This document shows positions 1-8,400 of a stretch of DNA of 34,677 nucleotides, one piece after another; the stretch's first letter is position 1; every line of letters begins with the position of its first letter. Under the pieces are notes generated by a model, which saw only the letters and a list, made by a program, of their open reading frames with translations, did not search any database and had not been told where the DNA came from. The translations under genes were made by a program, and so were the position numbers. The DNA comes from Candidatus Babeliales bacterium (lineage in GTDB: Bacteria; Babelota; Babeliae; Babelales; Chromulinivoraceae), in the NCBI GenBank assembly GCA_017992075.1, contig JAGOPI010000007.1:1-34677 (forward strand), given 5' to 3'.

Positions 1-36
1 TATTTCAATCCATAAATCTATAGATATACTTTTCAT
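1..36 (-). CDS. Transposase N-terminus, cut by window edge
   Basis: Twelve codons are visible, reading MKSISIDLWIEI, from an ATG at 36-34. The start is supported by a Shine-Dalgarno sequence AGGAGCT (plus-strand 41-47) at good spacing. The location just inside an IS terminal repeat marks it as the transposase start. The catalytic DDE region lies outside the window. The matching C-terminal end of the same type of protein is seen on the same strand at 34556-34677. Confidence 0.7.
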   Translation of the reverse strand, partial: MKSISIDLWIEI

Positions 37-94
37 GAAAAGCTCCTTTTTGTTTAATTCACTGGTTATTCTAACCAGAAAATTGGAGCTTTTC
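37..94 (-). promoter_or_regulatory. Nested hairpin hiding the transposase ribosome-binding site
   Basis: On the minus strand GAAAAGCTCC (94-85) pairs perfectly with GGAGCTTTTC (46-37), which contains the Shine-Dalgarno and directly precedes the ATG. Inside lies a second perfect hairpin, CTGGTTA-TTC-TAACCAG as read on the plus strand (62-78). A transcript that starts outside the IS would fold this and block ribosome access. A similar device in IS10 and IS200 limits transposition caused by read-through transcription. The function here is inferred from the structure. Confidence 0.65.
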
Positions 95-105
95 ACTATT
101 TAATT

Positions 106-122
106 AATTTTCGTATAGGCTC
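106..122. repeat. IS terminal inverted repeat, left copy
   Basis: AATTTTCGTATAGGCTC is the reverse complement of the repeat at 34552-34568. All 17 bases match, or 20 if the flanking TTA/TAA is counted. This marks the IS boundary. Confidence 0.8.
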
Positions 123-124
123 TT

Positions 125-439
125 AATAAAAAATACAATTACCTTAATAAAGAATTCAATTCTCAACACTGGATCAATCAAACATATAAAGCTGGATTTT
201 CAATACCAAATCAATTTAATGAAAAATTACAAGAATCTTTAATTAAATGTTTACCAACAGAATCAAAAAAAATATCCAAACTTGCAATACTTACAAAAAA
301 AACAATCTCTGGAATTTCAAGTACCGGCGCAACAATTAAAGAAAAAGCGCAAACAACTGGCGAATGGTTCAGTTCAACATGGCGATCAATTAAAAATTAT
401 GTAACTCGTCATATCGAAGATGAAATTGATGAATTATAA
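125..439 (+). pseudogene. 3' fragment of a gene interrupted by the IS
   Basis: An open frame of 104 codons runs from the IS boundary to TAA at 437-439 without any in-frame ATG, so the 5' part must lie on the far side of the insertion sequence. The visible protein is polar and lysine-rich, with a C-terminal stretch containing TGEWFSSTWRSIKNYV and the acidic end HIEDEIDEL. I do not recognise a family. The reading frame is intact after the break and the codon use matches neighbouring genes, which suggests that the insertion is fairly recent. An AT-only hairpin (440-455) follows the stop. Confidence 0.6.
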
Positions 440-495
440 TTTTTTCAAAAATTAATCTTTTTAATGTCACGCACAGCTTTGAACGTAGGTCAATT

Positions 496-2466
496 TTAAA
501 TTTCAGTTTTTAATTTTAATAATTGATCTCGAAGTGCAATAGCGCGCTCAAAATCTAACTCTTGAGCTGCGTTTTGCATAGCAACTTCTAAATCAATAAT
601 CATTTTTTGCATCTGTTCAGGTGATAGAGCAATTTTGCCTGATTTTGATTTTTTTGATTTTTTATCTGGACGTGTTAAATCAAGCGCAGCTTTTGAAATG
701 GATGTTACCACTTCACGAATAACTGTTGTTGGCGTAATGTTATATTTTTCATTGTATGCTTGTTGAATTGCACGACGCCGAGCAGTTTCATCCATAGCTT
801 GCTGCATAGACATCGTAATTTTATCCGCATACAAACGAACAACACTTTCAGTATTTCGTGCAGCTCGACCAATAATTTGAATCAATGATCGTTTATCACG
901 CAAAAAACCTTCAATGTCTGCATCCATGATTGCCACAAAGGCAACCTCAGGTAAATCAATTCCTTCACGAAGCAAATTTACCCCAACAACACAATCAAAA
1001 ATACCAAGTCGTAGTTTTTGCAAAATTTCCGTACGTTGCGGTGTTTTTAAATCACTGTGTAAATAACAAACTTTAATTCCTTTTTCTTCCAAAAAAAGCG
1101 CAAGTTCTTCTGCCATTTTTTTTGTGAGCACGGTCACTAATGTTCTAAAATTTTTTGCTGTTGTTTTTTTAATTTGTTCAAGCAAATCATCAATTTGACC
1201 AACACGCGGGTGAATCTCAAGAATCGGATCTAAAAGCCCTGTTGGACGAATTACCTGTTCGACAACTTGGTCACTATTTTTTTGCTCATAATCTCCAGGA
1301 GTTGCAGACACAAAAATAACGTTGTTGAAAAATTTTTCCGTTTCTTCAAATTTTAACGGACGATTATCTGCAGCTGATGGCAAACGAAAACCAAAATCGA
1401 TCAGATTTTTTTTACGAACACGATCACCATGATACATGCCACCAAGCTGAGGAATAGCTATGTGTGACTCATCAACAATGAGCAAAAAATCATCTTTTTT
1501 AAAAAAATCAAACAAACAAAATGGTGCAGAACCTGGAGTTCGACCATCAAAATATGCTGAATAATTTTCAATACCTGTGCAAAATCCAGTTTCTTCAATC
1601 ATTTCCAAATCATTGGTCACACGACGACGCAAACGTTCTGCAAAGATTGAATTTTCCATGGTTGGTAAATAATCTTCAAGCTCTTGTTTGATTGCTACAA
1701 GTGCTTTATTTTTCACATCTTGCGATGTGACAAAGTTTTTTGCAGGAAAAATAACCGTATCAGTAATATTTTCAATGACATGATTATTATGTTTATCAAC
1801 CCAAGCTAAATTTTCTACAACATCTCCAAAAAGTTCAATGCGAAGTTTTTTATGCTTTTCATAAGGAACATAAACTTCAATCACATTACCCTGTACCCCA
1901 AACGTACCACTTTTTTTATCAACATCATTTCTTCCATATTGCATAAAAACTAAACGATGCAATAAAGTTTTGCGTGAAATATTTTCATTCACTTTAAGTG
2001 GCAACGCTTGCTCACGATAATCGACAGGATTACCCAAAGAATAAATACATGAAACTGATGCAATAATAATTACATCGCGTCGTTGCATCAAACTTGCAAG
2101 CGCTTCCATGCGAAGTCGTTCAATTTCAGGATTAATTTTTGTTTCTTTTGGAATATACATATCTTGCGCAGGAAGATACGATTCCGGTTGATAATAATCA
2201 TAATAACTGACAAAATAACAAACTTTGTTTTCAGGAAAGAATAAACTAAATTCTTCATACAATTGTGCGGCTAAAGTTTTATTCGGTGATAAAACAATAA
2301 CTGGTTTATCTTGCTTGGCAATCACGTTTGCAATCGTAAAAGTTTTTCCTGATCCTGTAACTCCAAGCAGTGTTGATTTTTTACCGGTATGATTTTGCAA
2401 TTTTTTAATTGCAGCTTCTTGATCACCAGCTGGTTTAAATGGAAGATGTAATTTAAAAAGAGGCAT
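496..2466 (-). CDS. uvrB: UvrABC system protein B (excinuclease subunit)
   Basis: UvrB is the damage-verifying helicase-like subunit of nucleotide excision repair. It is loaded by UvrA and recruits UvrC for incision. At 656 residues it has the usual length. Visible motifs are Walker A GVTGSGKT (residues 35-42), the DNA-inserting beta-hairpin region YYDYYQPESYLP (about 88-99), a DESH Walker B, the helicase motif VGVNLLREGIDLPEV, the arginine-finger region QIIGRAARN, and a C-terminal UVR motif (about 620-653) with DFERAIALRDQL that binds UvrC. The ATG at 2466 begins MPLFKLHLPFKPAGDQ, as in the family, with only a weak AAGG upstream. It is convergent with the truncated gene at 125-439. No uvrA or uvrC is in the window. 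Confidence 0.97.
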   Translation of the reverse strand: MPLFKLHLPFKPAGDQEAAIKKLQNHTGKKSTLLGVTGSGKTFTIANVIAKQDKPVIVLSPNKTLAAQLYEEFSLFFPENKVCYFVSYYDYYQPESYLPAQDMYIPKETKINPEIERLRMEALASLMQRRDVIIIASVSCIYSLGNPVDYREQALPLKVNENISRKTLLHRLVFMQYGRNDVDKKSGTFGVQGNVIEVYVPYEKHKKLRIELFGDVVENLAWVDKHNNHVIENITDTVIFPAKNFVTSQDVKNKALVAIKQELEDYLPTMENSIFAERLRRRVTNDLEMIEETGFCTGIENYSAYFDGRTPGSAPFCLFDFFKKDDFLLIVDESHIAIPQLGGMYHGDRVRKKNLIDFGFRLPSAADNRPLKFEETEKFFNNVIFVSATPGDYEQKNSDQVVEQVIRPTGLLDPILEIHPRVGQIDDLLEQIKKTTAKNFRTLVTVLTKKMAEELALFLEEKGIKVCYLHSDLKTPQRTEILQKLRLGIFDCVVGVNLLREGIDLPEVAFVAIMDADIEGFLRDKRSLIQIIGRAARNTESVVRLYADKITMSMQQAMDETARRRAIQQAYNEKYNITPTTVIREVVTSISKAALDLTRPDKKSKKSKSGKIALSPEQMQKMIIDLEVAMQNAAQELDFERAIALRDQLLKLKTEI

Positions 2467-2493
2467 AATTATTCAAACCTTAACATTTAGGTT

Positions 2494-3033
2494 TTATATT
2501 TTAACAAAAACATATGCTGGAATATTTTCTTTTGAAAAATGATATTTTGTTGCAAAGCGACGCATATTTTTTAAAATTTTTTGATTTAAAAATCGAGAAG
2601 ATTCAAATAACTGTGTATCAAACATTAACAGATCCAAATGTTCTTTATAAAATTTTTCAACCTTAAACGATAATTTTGCAAAAGACGCCTTTACATACTC
2701 ATCATTTTCTACCAAAATATCAAACCGTTTTAAATCACGAAGAATTTTTTCAAATTTTACGTATTTACACTTTACATTTTTACGAACATTTGCAATATCG
2801 TTCTTAATCAAATTTTGTTCTTTTTCCAACACCTCTTTGATTCCTCTTACCTTAAAATTTAATAATTCTTGATACTTAGTGGTTGCTCTTTCTTCAATAA
2901 ACAATAATCGATTTAAAATTAGTTTTTCTAAAGATGAAAATTTTCGGCGCTCAGCTAATGAACGATTTGATACATTCAAAGAACATTGCATCAATGTATG
3001 CATATTTAAAATAATGATTATAAATTTAACCAA
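2494..3033 (-). CDS. Secreted helical protein of unknown function
   Basis: This 179-residue protein has a short hydrophobic N-terminus (about residues 3-16, rich in Ile and Leu) that looks like a signal peptide. The rest is a charged helical body rich in Lys, Glu and Leu, probably a coiled coil. A Cys at residue 17 follows LMQ, but this is a poor lipobox, so a lipoprotein is unlikely. I do not recognise a family. It lies 27 bases upstream of uvrB on the same strand and may share its transcript. The codon use is typical of the window. The start is the first ATG; the later Met codons at residues 11 and 15 are possible alternatives but would shorten the signal peptide. Confidence 0.6.
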   Translation of the reverse strand: MVKFIIIILNMHTLMQCSLNVSNRSLAERRKFSSLEKLILNRLLFIEERATTKYQELLNFKVRGIKEVLEKEQNLIKNDIANVRKNVKCKYVKFEKILRDLKRFDILVENDEYVKASFAKLSFKVEKFYKEHLDLLMFDTQLFESSRFLNQKILKNMRRFATKYHFSKENIPAYVFVKI

Positions 3034-3142
3034 ATTAAACCTTATGTTACATATTTTTAAAATAATTCAATACTCTCAAAATACCAAAACATTGCAAAAT
3101 GAGTAAATCTCTTATAAGCCTTTTTTAACTACAAAAAATCTA

Positions 3143-3190
3143 CTTTCATAAAAATTAATATTTTATTCTACAAATTTAATTTTATGAAAG
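3143..3190. repeat. Inverted repeat in intergenic AT-rich stretch
   Basis: CTTTCATAAAAATTAA at about 3143-3158 is matched by TTAATTTTATGAAAG at 3176-3190, complementary except for one extra A, with a loop of about 17 bases. It lies between the metallo-hydrolase stop and the next gene on the minus strand. It could be a weak transcription stop or a protein-binding site; no T-run follows it directly. Confidence 0.35.
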
Positions 3191-3252
3191 CCTGCAACAT
3201 TTTTTTAATATTCTAAAAAAATTTACTAACTTTTTAAATGATTTAAAAAAAA

Positions 3253-4269
3253 TTATATAAATGATTGCCGAACAATTTTATTTAATTCAAAAATAAATTT
3301 TTGACCAAAATCAGACACAAGCTCACCAAACTTCATAACCTTTAATTGTTTACCAACAAGTTGTTCACGCATTTCATGCCATGATTTTTTTAAAAGATAT
3401 ATTGGCGCAGAAAAATCATCAAATCCTAAATGATACGTACCCCAATGCATCGGAATCAACATTTTTGCTTTTAATTTTATAAAAGCCTGTACAGCTTCTG
3501 TTGCATTAATATGTGAACTTTTCATCCAAGATCGAGGTTCTCCTGGCGCAATGGGCAACAATGCAACATCAATATTTTCAAATTCTTGACCGATTTGCTC
3601 AAAATGTGATCCCCAACTAGTATCTCCGGCAAAATATAATTTAAAATTTTGCACTTGAAGCATCCAACTACCCCATAATGATCTATTTTTATCAAACAAT
3701 GTTCTTTGTGACCAATGATTCGCTGGTAAAAAAGTAAATTTTAAACTATTTTGATCATCTGAAATTTCATCCCACCACATATGTTCTGAAACTTTTGCAA
3801 ACAAATGACGATCAAACCATTCTTTATCACCCATAGGAACCAAAACACGCATCAAGGGAAATTTTTCTTTAAGTTGCAACAAAGATTGACTATCCATGTG
3901 ATCAAAATGATTGTGCGAAATCACAACATAATCAATGCAAGGCAAATCTTGAACTTTAACAACTAAAGGAACTAAACGACGAAAAATAAATGACAATGAT
4001 CCAAAAATTGGATCAGTTAAAATATTTTTACCAGCAACTTGAATAAGAAATGTTGAATGACCTAGCCATGTAATCACGGGTTTTTCTGATCGTTGTGTAA
4101 AAGTTGGTTTTTCTACCAATTCTTTAACATTTTCTTTCATTGCAGAACTTTTAAACAAAATAGTAACTGAATGAACAAAAGTTTTTACTACCGGCATAAA
4201 CCATTCATGATTTAACCCGTCACAACAAATAAATTTTCCATAACTACGCTCAGGATAAATTCGTTTCAT
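3253..4269 (-). CDS. MBL-fold metallo-hydrolase, NAPE-PLD-like
   Basis: This is a metallo-beta-lactamase-fold hydrolase of the type related to N-acyl-phosphatidylethanolamine phospholipase D and bacterial YtnP/UlaG-like enzymes. From the start chosen here it has 338 residues. It carries TWLGHSTFLIQ near residue 67, the zinc motif HNHFDH (about 119-124), FAGDTSW, which holds the bridging Asp, and MHWGTYHL with the last His. The frame is open up to 4404, but that extension would be translated through a strong terminator hairpin, so ATG at 4269 (MKRIYPERSYGKF) is preferred. AAGG lies about 12 bases upstream. No signal peptide is seen, so it is probably cytoplasmic. The substrate is unknown; phospholipid or acyl-lactone hydrolysis is possible. 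Confidence 0.8.
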   Translation of the reverse strand: MKRIYPERSYGKFICCDGLNHEWFMPVVKTFVHSVTILFKSSAMKENVKELVEKPTFTQRSEKPVITWLGHSTFLIQVAGKNILTDPIFGSLSFIFRRLVPLVVKVQDLPCIDYVVISHNHFDHMDSQSLLQLKEKFPLMRVLVPMGDKEWFDRHLFAKVSEHMWWDEISDDQNSLKFTFLPANHWSQRTLFDKNRSLWGSWMLQVQNFKLYFAGDTSWGSHFEQIGQEFENIDVALLPIAPGEPRSWMKSSHINATEAVQAFIKLKAKMLIPMHWGTYHLGFDDFSAPIYLLKKSWHEMREQLVGKQLKVMKFGELVSDFGQKFIFELNKIVRQSFI

Positions 4270-4300
4270 AAAAGAAACCTTATAGATCGAAAATGATATT

Positions 4301-4343
4301 AAAATAAAACCCCCACCCAGATATGAAATATCACGGATAGGGG
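4301..4343 (-). terminator. Strong intrinsic terminator in the metallo-hydrolase leader
   Basis: On the minus strand CCCCTATCC (4343-4335) pairs with GGGTGGGGG (4318-4310), enclosing a perfect GATAT-TTC-ATATC inner hairpin, and is followed by TTTTATTTT (4309-4301). It is by far the most GC-rich structure in this part of the window. It lies about 100 bases after the ferredoxin stop and about 40 bases before the hydrolase start. It may therefore simply end the ferredoxin transcript or act as an attenuator for the hydrolase gene. Confidence 0.75.
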
Positions 4344-4439
4344 AAATGGAGGTTACGCTTATTTCTGAGTTATGTGGTACCCTATGAAAGTCATATAAGT
4401 ACATTTATAAGATTAAACAAATAGACCGAGAAAATCAAA

Positions 4440-4664
4440 TTATTTTTCAGTTTGGCCATTTTTATCATCTACAGAAAGCTTAATCACTTGCACAGGACAT
4501 GTCTTTGCAGCTTGATCTACTGCAAGTAAATGTTTTGATAAATTTGCATCATTTTTAACACGTGCGACATCGGTCACTTCAAAAATTTCCGGTGCTATAA
4601 ATTCACAACGACCGCAGGTGATACAACCAGGAGCAATCCAAACTTTTTTTATATTTTTATCCAT
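4440..4664 (-). CDS. Single-cluster ferredoxin
   Basis: A 74-residue ferredoxin that carries electrons in the cytoplasm through one Fe-S cluster. The ligands are in CITCGRC near the N-terminus plus CPVQVI near the C-terminus, a pattern typical of small [4Fe-4S] (or [3Fe-4S]) bacterial ferredoxins. An upstream TTG start is possible, but the ATG at 4664 (MDKNIKKVW) is better: a TATACT -10 box ends only six bases before it, which predicts a transcript beginning at or next to the ATG. There is no Shine-Dalgarno. The redox partner is not evident from the neighbours (metallo-hydrolase downstream, M23 peptidase upstream). Confidence 0.88.
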   Translation of the reverse strand: MDKNIKKVWIAPGCITCGRCEFIAPEIFEVTDVARVKNDANLSKHLLAVDQAAKTCPVQVIKLSVDDKNGQTEK

Positions 4665-4670
4665 AAAAAA

Positions 4671-4676
4671 AGTATA
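4671..4676 (-). promoter_or_regulatory. -10 box of ferredoxin, probable leaderless promoter
   Basis: TATACT on the minus strand, preceded by TTG and followed by exactly six T residues and then ATG. Transcription usually starts 6-7 bases after the -10 box, so the first transcribed base would be the A of the start codon. No good -35 box is visible. Confidence 0.5.
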
Positions 4677-4703
4677 CAACAAAACAGAAAAAGAATTAAA
4701 TTT

Positions 4704-5330
4704 TCACTTTTGCTCAAACGCAACTTCGGAACAATACAAATGATCAAGAGGATTCACTCGCTTACCCTCTTTGTTTAAAATTTCAAAATGTAAATGAGAG
4801 GGATCATTTTTACCACGAGCGTTTCCAGTAGCTCCCACCGTACCAATCATTTCACCACGAGCAACTTTATCTCCTTCTTGGACCATAATTTCATCTAAAT
4901 GACCATATCGTGTCACCATTCCAGTTTTATGTAAAATTTCAATAACGTTACCATAACCAACAACACCCTCTTCAGCCTTAATCACTTTTCCTGGAGCAGC
5001 AGATTTTACACGAGTACCCTTATAAGAAGCTAAATCAATACCACCATGATGCTTAGTTACTTTATGATGCGTACGAGGCCCAAACAATGAACTAACCCAA
5101 AATTCACACAAATCAACTGGCCAATCAAAGTAAACGGTTCCAGATCCTATCAAATTTTTCGCAACGCAATACTGCACTGCTTCTTTAGAAGTTATTCCAA
5201 CAGTTTTTTTACGAAATTTAGCAACTGACTCGTTTGAATATGCACAAATATGATCAAGATCCGCCTGCATAGCAGAAAATAACAACAAAATTTGAACAAA
5301 AGCATACAACCTGATTTTTGATATTTTCAT
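4704..5330 (-). CDS. Secreted M23-family peptidase (LytM domain)
   Basis: A zinc metallopeptidase of the LytM/M23 type, which cuts peptide crosslinks of peptidoglycan in the periplasm or regulates amidases. The 208-residue protein starts with a signal peptide (MKISKIRLYAFVQILLLFSA). The M23 domain fills the C-terminal half, with HxxxD in HHGGIDLA (His95/Asp99), YGHLD, and HLHFE (about 179-183), so the metal and catalytic residues are present. The ATG at 5330 is chosen because GGGGG lies five bases upstream; an in-frame ATG four codons earlier lacks this. It has its own likely promoter at 5351-5380. Confidence 0.92.
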   Translation of the reverse strand: MKISKIRLYAFVQILLLFSAMQADLDHICAYSNESVAKFRKKTVGITSKEAVQYCVAKNLIGSGTVYFDWPVDLCEFWVSSLFGPRTHHKVTKHHGGIDLASYKGTRVKSAAPGKVIKAEEGVVGYGNVIEILHKTGMVTRYGHLDEIMVQEGDKVARGEMIGTVGATGNARGKNDPSHLHFEILNKEGKRVNPLDHLYCSEVAFEQK

Positions 5331-5350
5331 AAGTACCCCCATTTACCATG

Positions 5351-5380
5351 AATATACAAATCTTAAAGCTCAAAAAGCAA
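5351..5380 (-). promoter_or_regulatory. Promoter of the M23 peptidase gene
   Basis: On the minus strand TTGCTT (5380-5375), an 18-base spacer and TATATT (5356-5351). The -10 box is about 20 bases from the start codon at 5330. The same TTGCTT with 18-base spacing occurs before the phosphatase gene at 28154. Confidence 0.5.
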
Positions 5381-5412
5381 GAGCCTAAAGCTATAATCAG
5401 TCATTATTTGTT

Positions 5413-8400
5413 TTAAAATTTTGCATAAATCCACATGAGCATTGCAAAAAATAATAAAATTGCGACAGCAAATTGTGAAACAATATCAGGAAATGCACCA
5501 TATAATATCGATGGAACAACATGCATAATTTGCCCCGTTGCCATAATAATCCAAATTAAATCACTATCGTAACGTAAAAAATGTTGATATAACCAATTCA
5601 AAACAAGCCCAACCAAAATTCCTGAAAAAATCCAAACTGGAACATTAAGCAATTGTTCAAAGCTTGAAAGTACGATACCCGCAACTACAAAAATTAACAT
5701 TTGCAACCAACGTCGATGAGCACATTGTTCACTAACTGCAAAAACTGAAGTCATAATCGCAACAGTTGAAACTGTTTGCACAATAAATATCGAAAAAATA
5801 CCAAATATTGGAAAAATATCAGTCGTAAAACCATTGTACCCACTATTTGGTGCAAGCATTGGTTCAAAGTTTTTCAAAAATATAACAAGCCCAAACATTC
5901 CCACACCAAGCGCTACTCCTAGTGGCATAGCTGAATATATATTTTTAAGACGAACGCGCATTCCAAAAAAGATTATACTCAAGACTAATAACGCAGAGGA
6001 TGCACCTTTAACTAAAAATTTAATAAAAGAATTTCCCAGCAAATTAAATATTTGATAAGAAAACGGTTGCGCAGTATTAAAATGAAATAATATTTCAAAC
6101 CAATTATTTGCTAACATTGCAAAACCAAAAACAACAAATCCAAAAGTCAGCAATAAAAATGGTAAAAAATAACTGGTTGCAATTCCAAAGCGTCGAATAG
6201 ACATAAGTAAAAATATCGTTACAAATAAAATAGCTATAACCGTTAAAACTATTTTTAATAAATGATCTTGCGTCATGCGACTTTGTTCATCACGTTGCCA
6301 TTGTTCTGTCGGTTGGATAAAGCGCATGATTAAACTCAGCTGATCACCACACAATTGAGCTTGAATACGACCTTGGCCTTGATCGTATACATAATTTTTT
6401 ACATCCTTAACAACAATATTCCAATCACGACGATCTTGATGTTTCGTGCTTTGTGAAACAACTAATTGTGTATCATTTCGATCAATTTTGTAGAGTTTAG
6501 CAATCCAATCATAAACAATATCTTGCGCTTGCTCTTCACAAAGATCAGCTCCTGACCAAAATTCTGGAATTGCATGCTTTAATTGAACAATAGTTCCATC
6601 TGCTTGAACAAAAACTTCAAATGTTTCTGATCGATCTTCAACCGGTCCTTCAAATTTACAAAATTTAATAGAATATGATGGTGATGCAAGATAATTACCT
6701 TGTAATGTTTGATATGCATCATTACCAAAAACTTGCCAAATAAATTTACCACCCAAAGAATCTTTAGGACTCAAATAATTTCGAGAAATTTTCCATTCAA
6801 CGCCAAGTGGTCCAAAAAATTGCTCTACTGTTTGACGTGCAATATTTTCAACTTCAGAAATAGTTACCATAATTTTTGATGTTTGAATTTCAAAATCTGT
6901 TGATTGACTCCACAACAATAATCCAAACAACCCAAAAATATATCCAGCGCGTCGAGATCGAGTTGAAATTGGTTCAGATACTCGTCGTTTTAAAACTACA
7001 GAATTTAATGAACCTTGTTCAATTTCAAGTGATTTATTTAAATCACTCGTTGAAACATTTTTTAATCGATATTCTTGCAGAACCCATGCAACAAAAACCA
7101 AAATTAAAGGAATTAACATCATAAAAATTGACAAAATTTTATGAACAAACAATGTTGATGCAAAAATAGGAAGCGACATCAAAAAAGCATCAAACAAAAA
7201 ATGAGCAACAATGCCCGGTAATAATCCAAAATACAGATACAATAGTCCAGAGCCCGTGCTATGAAATATTAATTCAACAATTCGATAGTATGCCGGCTGT
7301 TGTGGATAGTTTGCATGAAGCGCACCAAAAATAATTGCTTGAACAAAAAATATTGCAGCTATCCAATATTTTTTATGTTTCGAATTTAAAACAAGTAATG
7401 CCATACCTGCTAACGGTAATGCTCTGCATAAAATTTCTTCCATAAATCCTGCACGAAATGCTTGAACAATTGGAGAAAAAGACGGAACCTTTGTTGCCAA
7501 AATATTGGGATCCATCAAATTACTCAATGGCACCCACCAACCTAACGTTTGCGTACAAAGTGCAAAAGCTACTGCATAACCCATCATGATAATTGCAAAG
7601 CCATAACCAAGAAGCGTTTGTGTCAAAACTTGATATGTTGCCAAAACTGAACAGTTCCACAGTTTAAAAAATTGAATATGTTTTAAAAAAACAGCACGCC
7701 CAGCAACTTCAGAAAAAAGCATTGAACAACCAATAAGTGTCAATAAAAAAATTATGCTAAACGCAATTTTTACGATTTTTTCTATCATAAATGTAAAAAT
7801 TGGAATATGCGTTGGATATTGATTCCAAATCAACGACCAATCATTAATTGCGCTCATTAAAAAAAGAATCATTAAAAAAGCTAAAAATTTAAATGCCGCT
7901 TTCCATAAAAATCCATTTTTTCGATGAAAAAAGAATACAAAAATAAAAAGACCAAAAATAAAAAAGTAAATTATAAAACCAATATTACGCGCAAATCCTG
8001 CAATCGTATGATTTAAAGAAAACATTTGTTCATAGCGGCGATGAAATTCATCAGGAATTTTAACTTCACGTTGCATTTGTGAAAAAATATCACCTGAAAC
8101 TTTCAGTTTAATCCGGTACAAACCTTTTTGAAGCGTTACATCATGACGTTCATACATAAAAGTATAATCAATTCGACCACTTGGTAACTCTTCACAATTT
8201 GATTCAACAAGTTCATACAAAGTTAAATCGACATTCCATGACTCTGCACCTTGTAACGCAATTTCATGAGCCTGCTTTTTTTCAAGAAAATTACCAACTA
8301 AAGTTTCAGGCAACTTCATTGCAAATTCATACGGTTTACCACTTGGAGTAAATGCTATAATAAGCTCTTGAACTTCTTTTTCTTTAAAAAGTCGTACATG

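Larger units (their letters stand above)
1..122 (-). mobile_element. Insertion sequence, transposase-start end (partial)
   Basis: This is the end of an insertion sequence that continues beyond the left edge. Its outer boundary is the 17-bp terminal repeat GAGCCTATACGAAAATT, read inward on the minus strand at 122-106, flanked outside by TTA. The same repeat occurs at 34552-34568 in the right-hand copy. The inner sequence holds a structured leader and the first codons of a transposase. The GAGCC start and a possible TNA target duplication are what the IS5 family (IS1031-type) shows, but too little of the protein is visible to be sure of the family. Confidence 0.8.

Noticed and set aside
4270-4404. 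N-terminal extension of the metallo-hydrolase frame by 45 codons
   Set aside because: It would be translated through a strong terminator hairpin, and the family does not need these residues; ATG 4269 is preferred.
5380-5392. AAGAGCCTA near 5380-5388 resembling the IS end
   Set aside because: Only nine bases match; nothing else of the IS is present.
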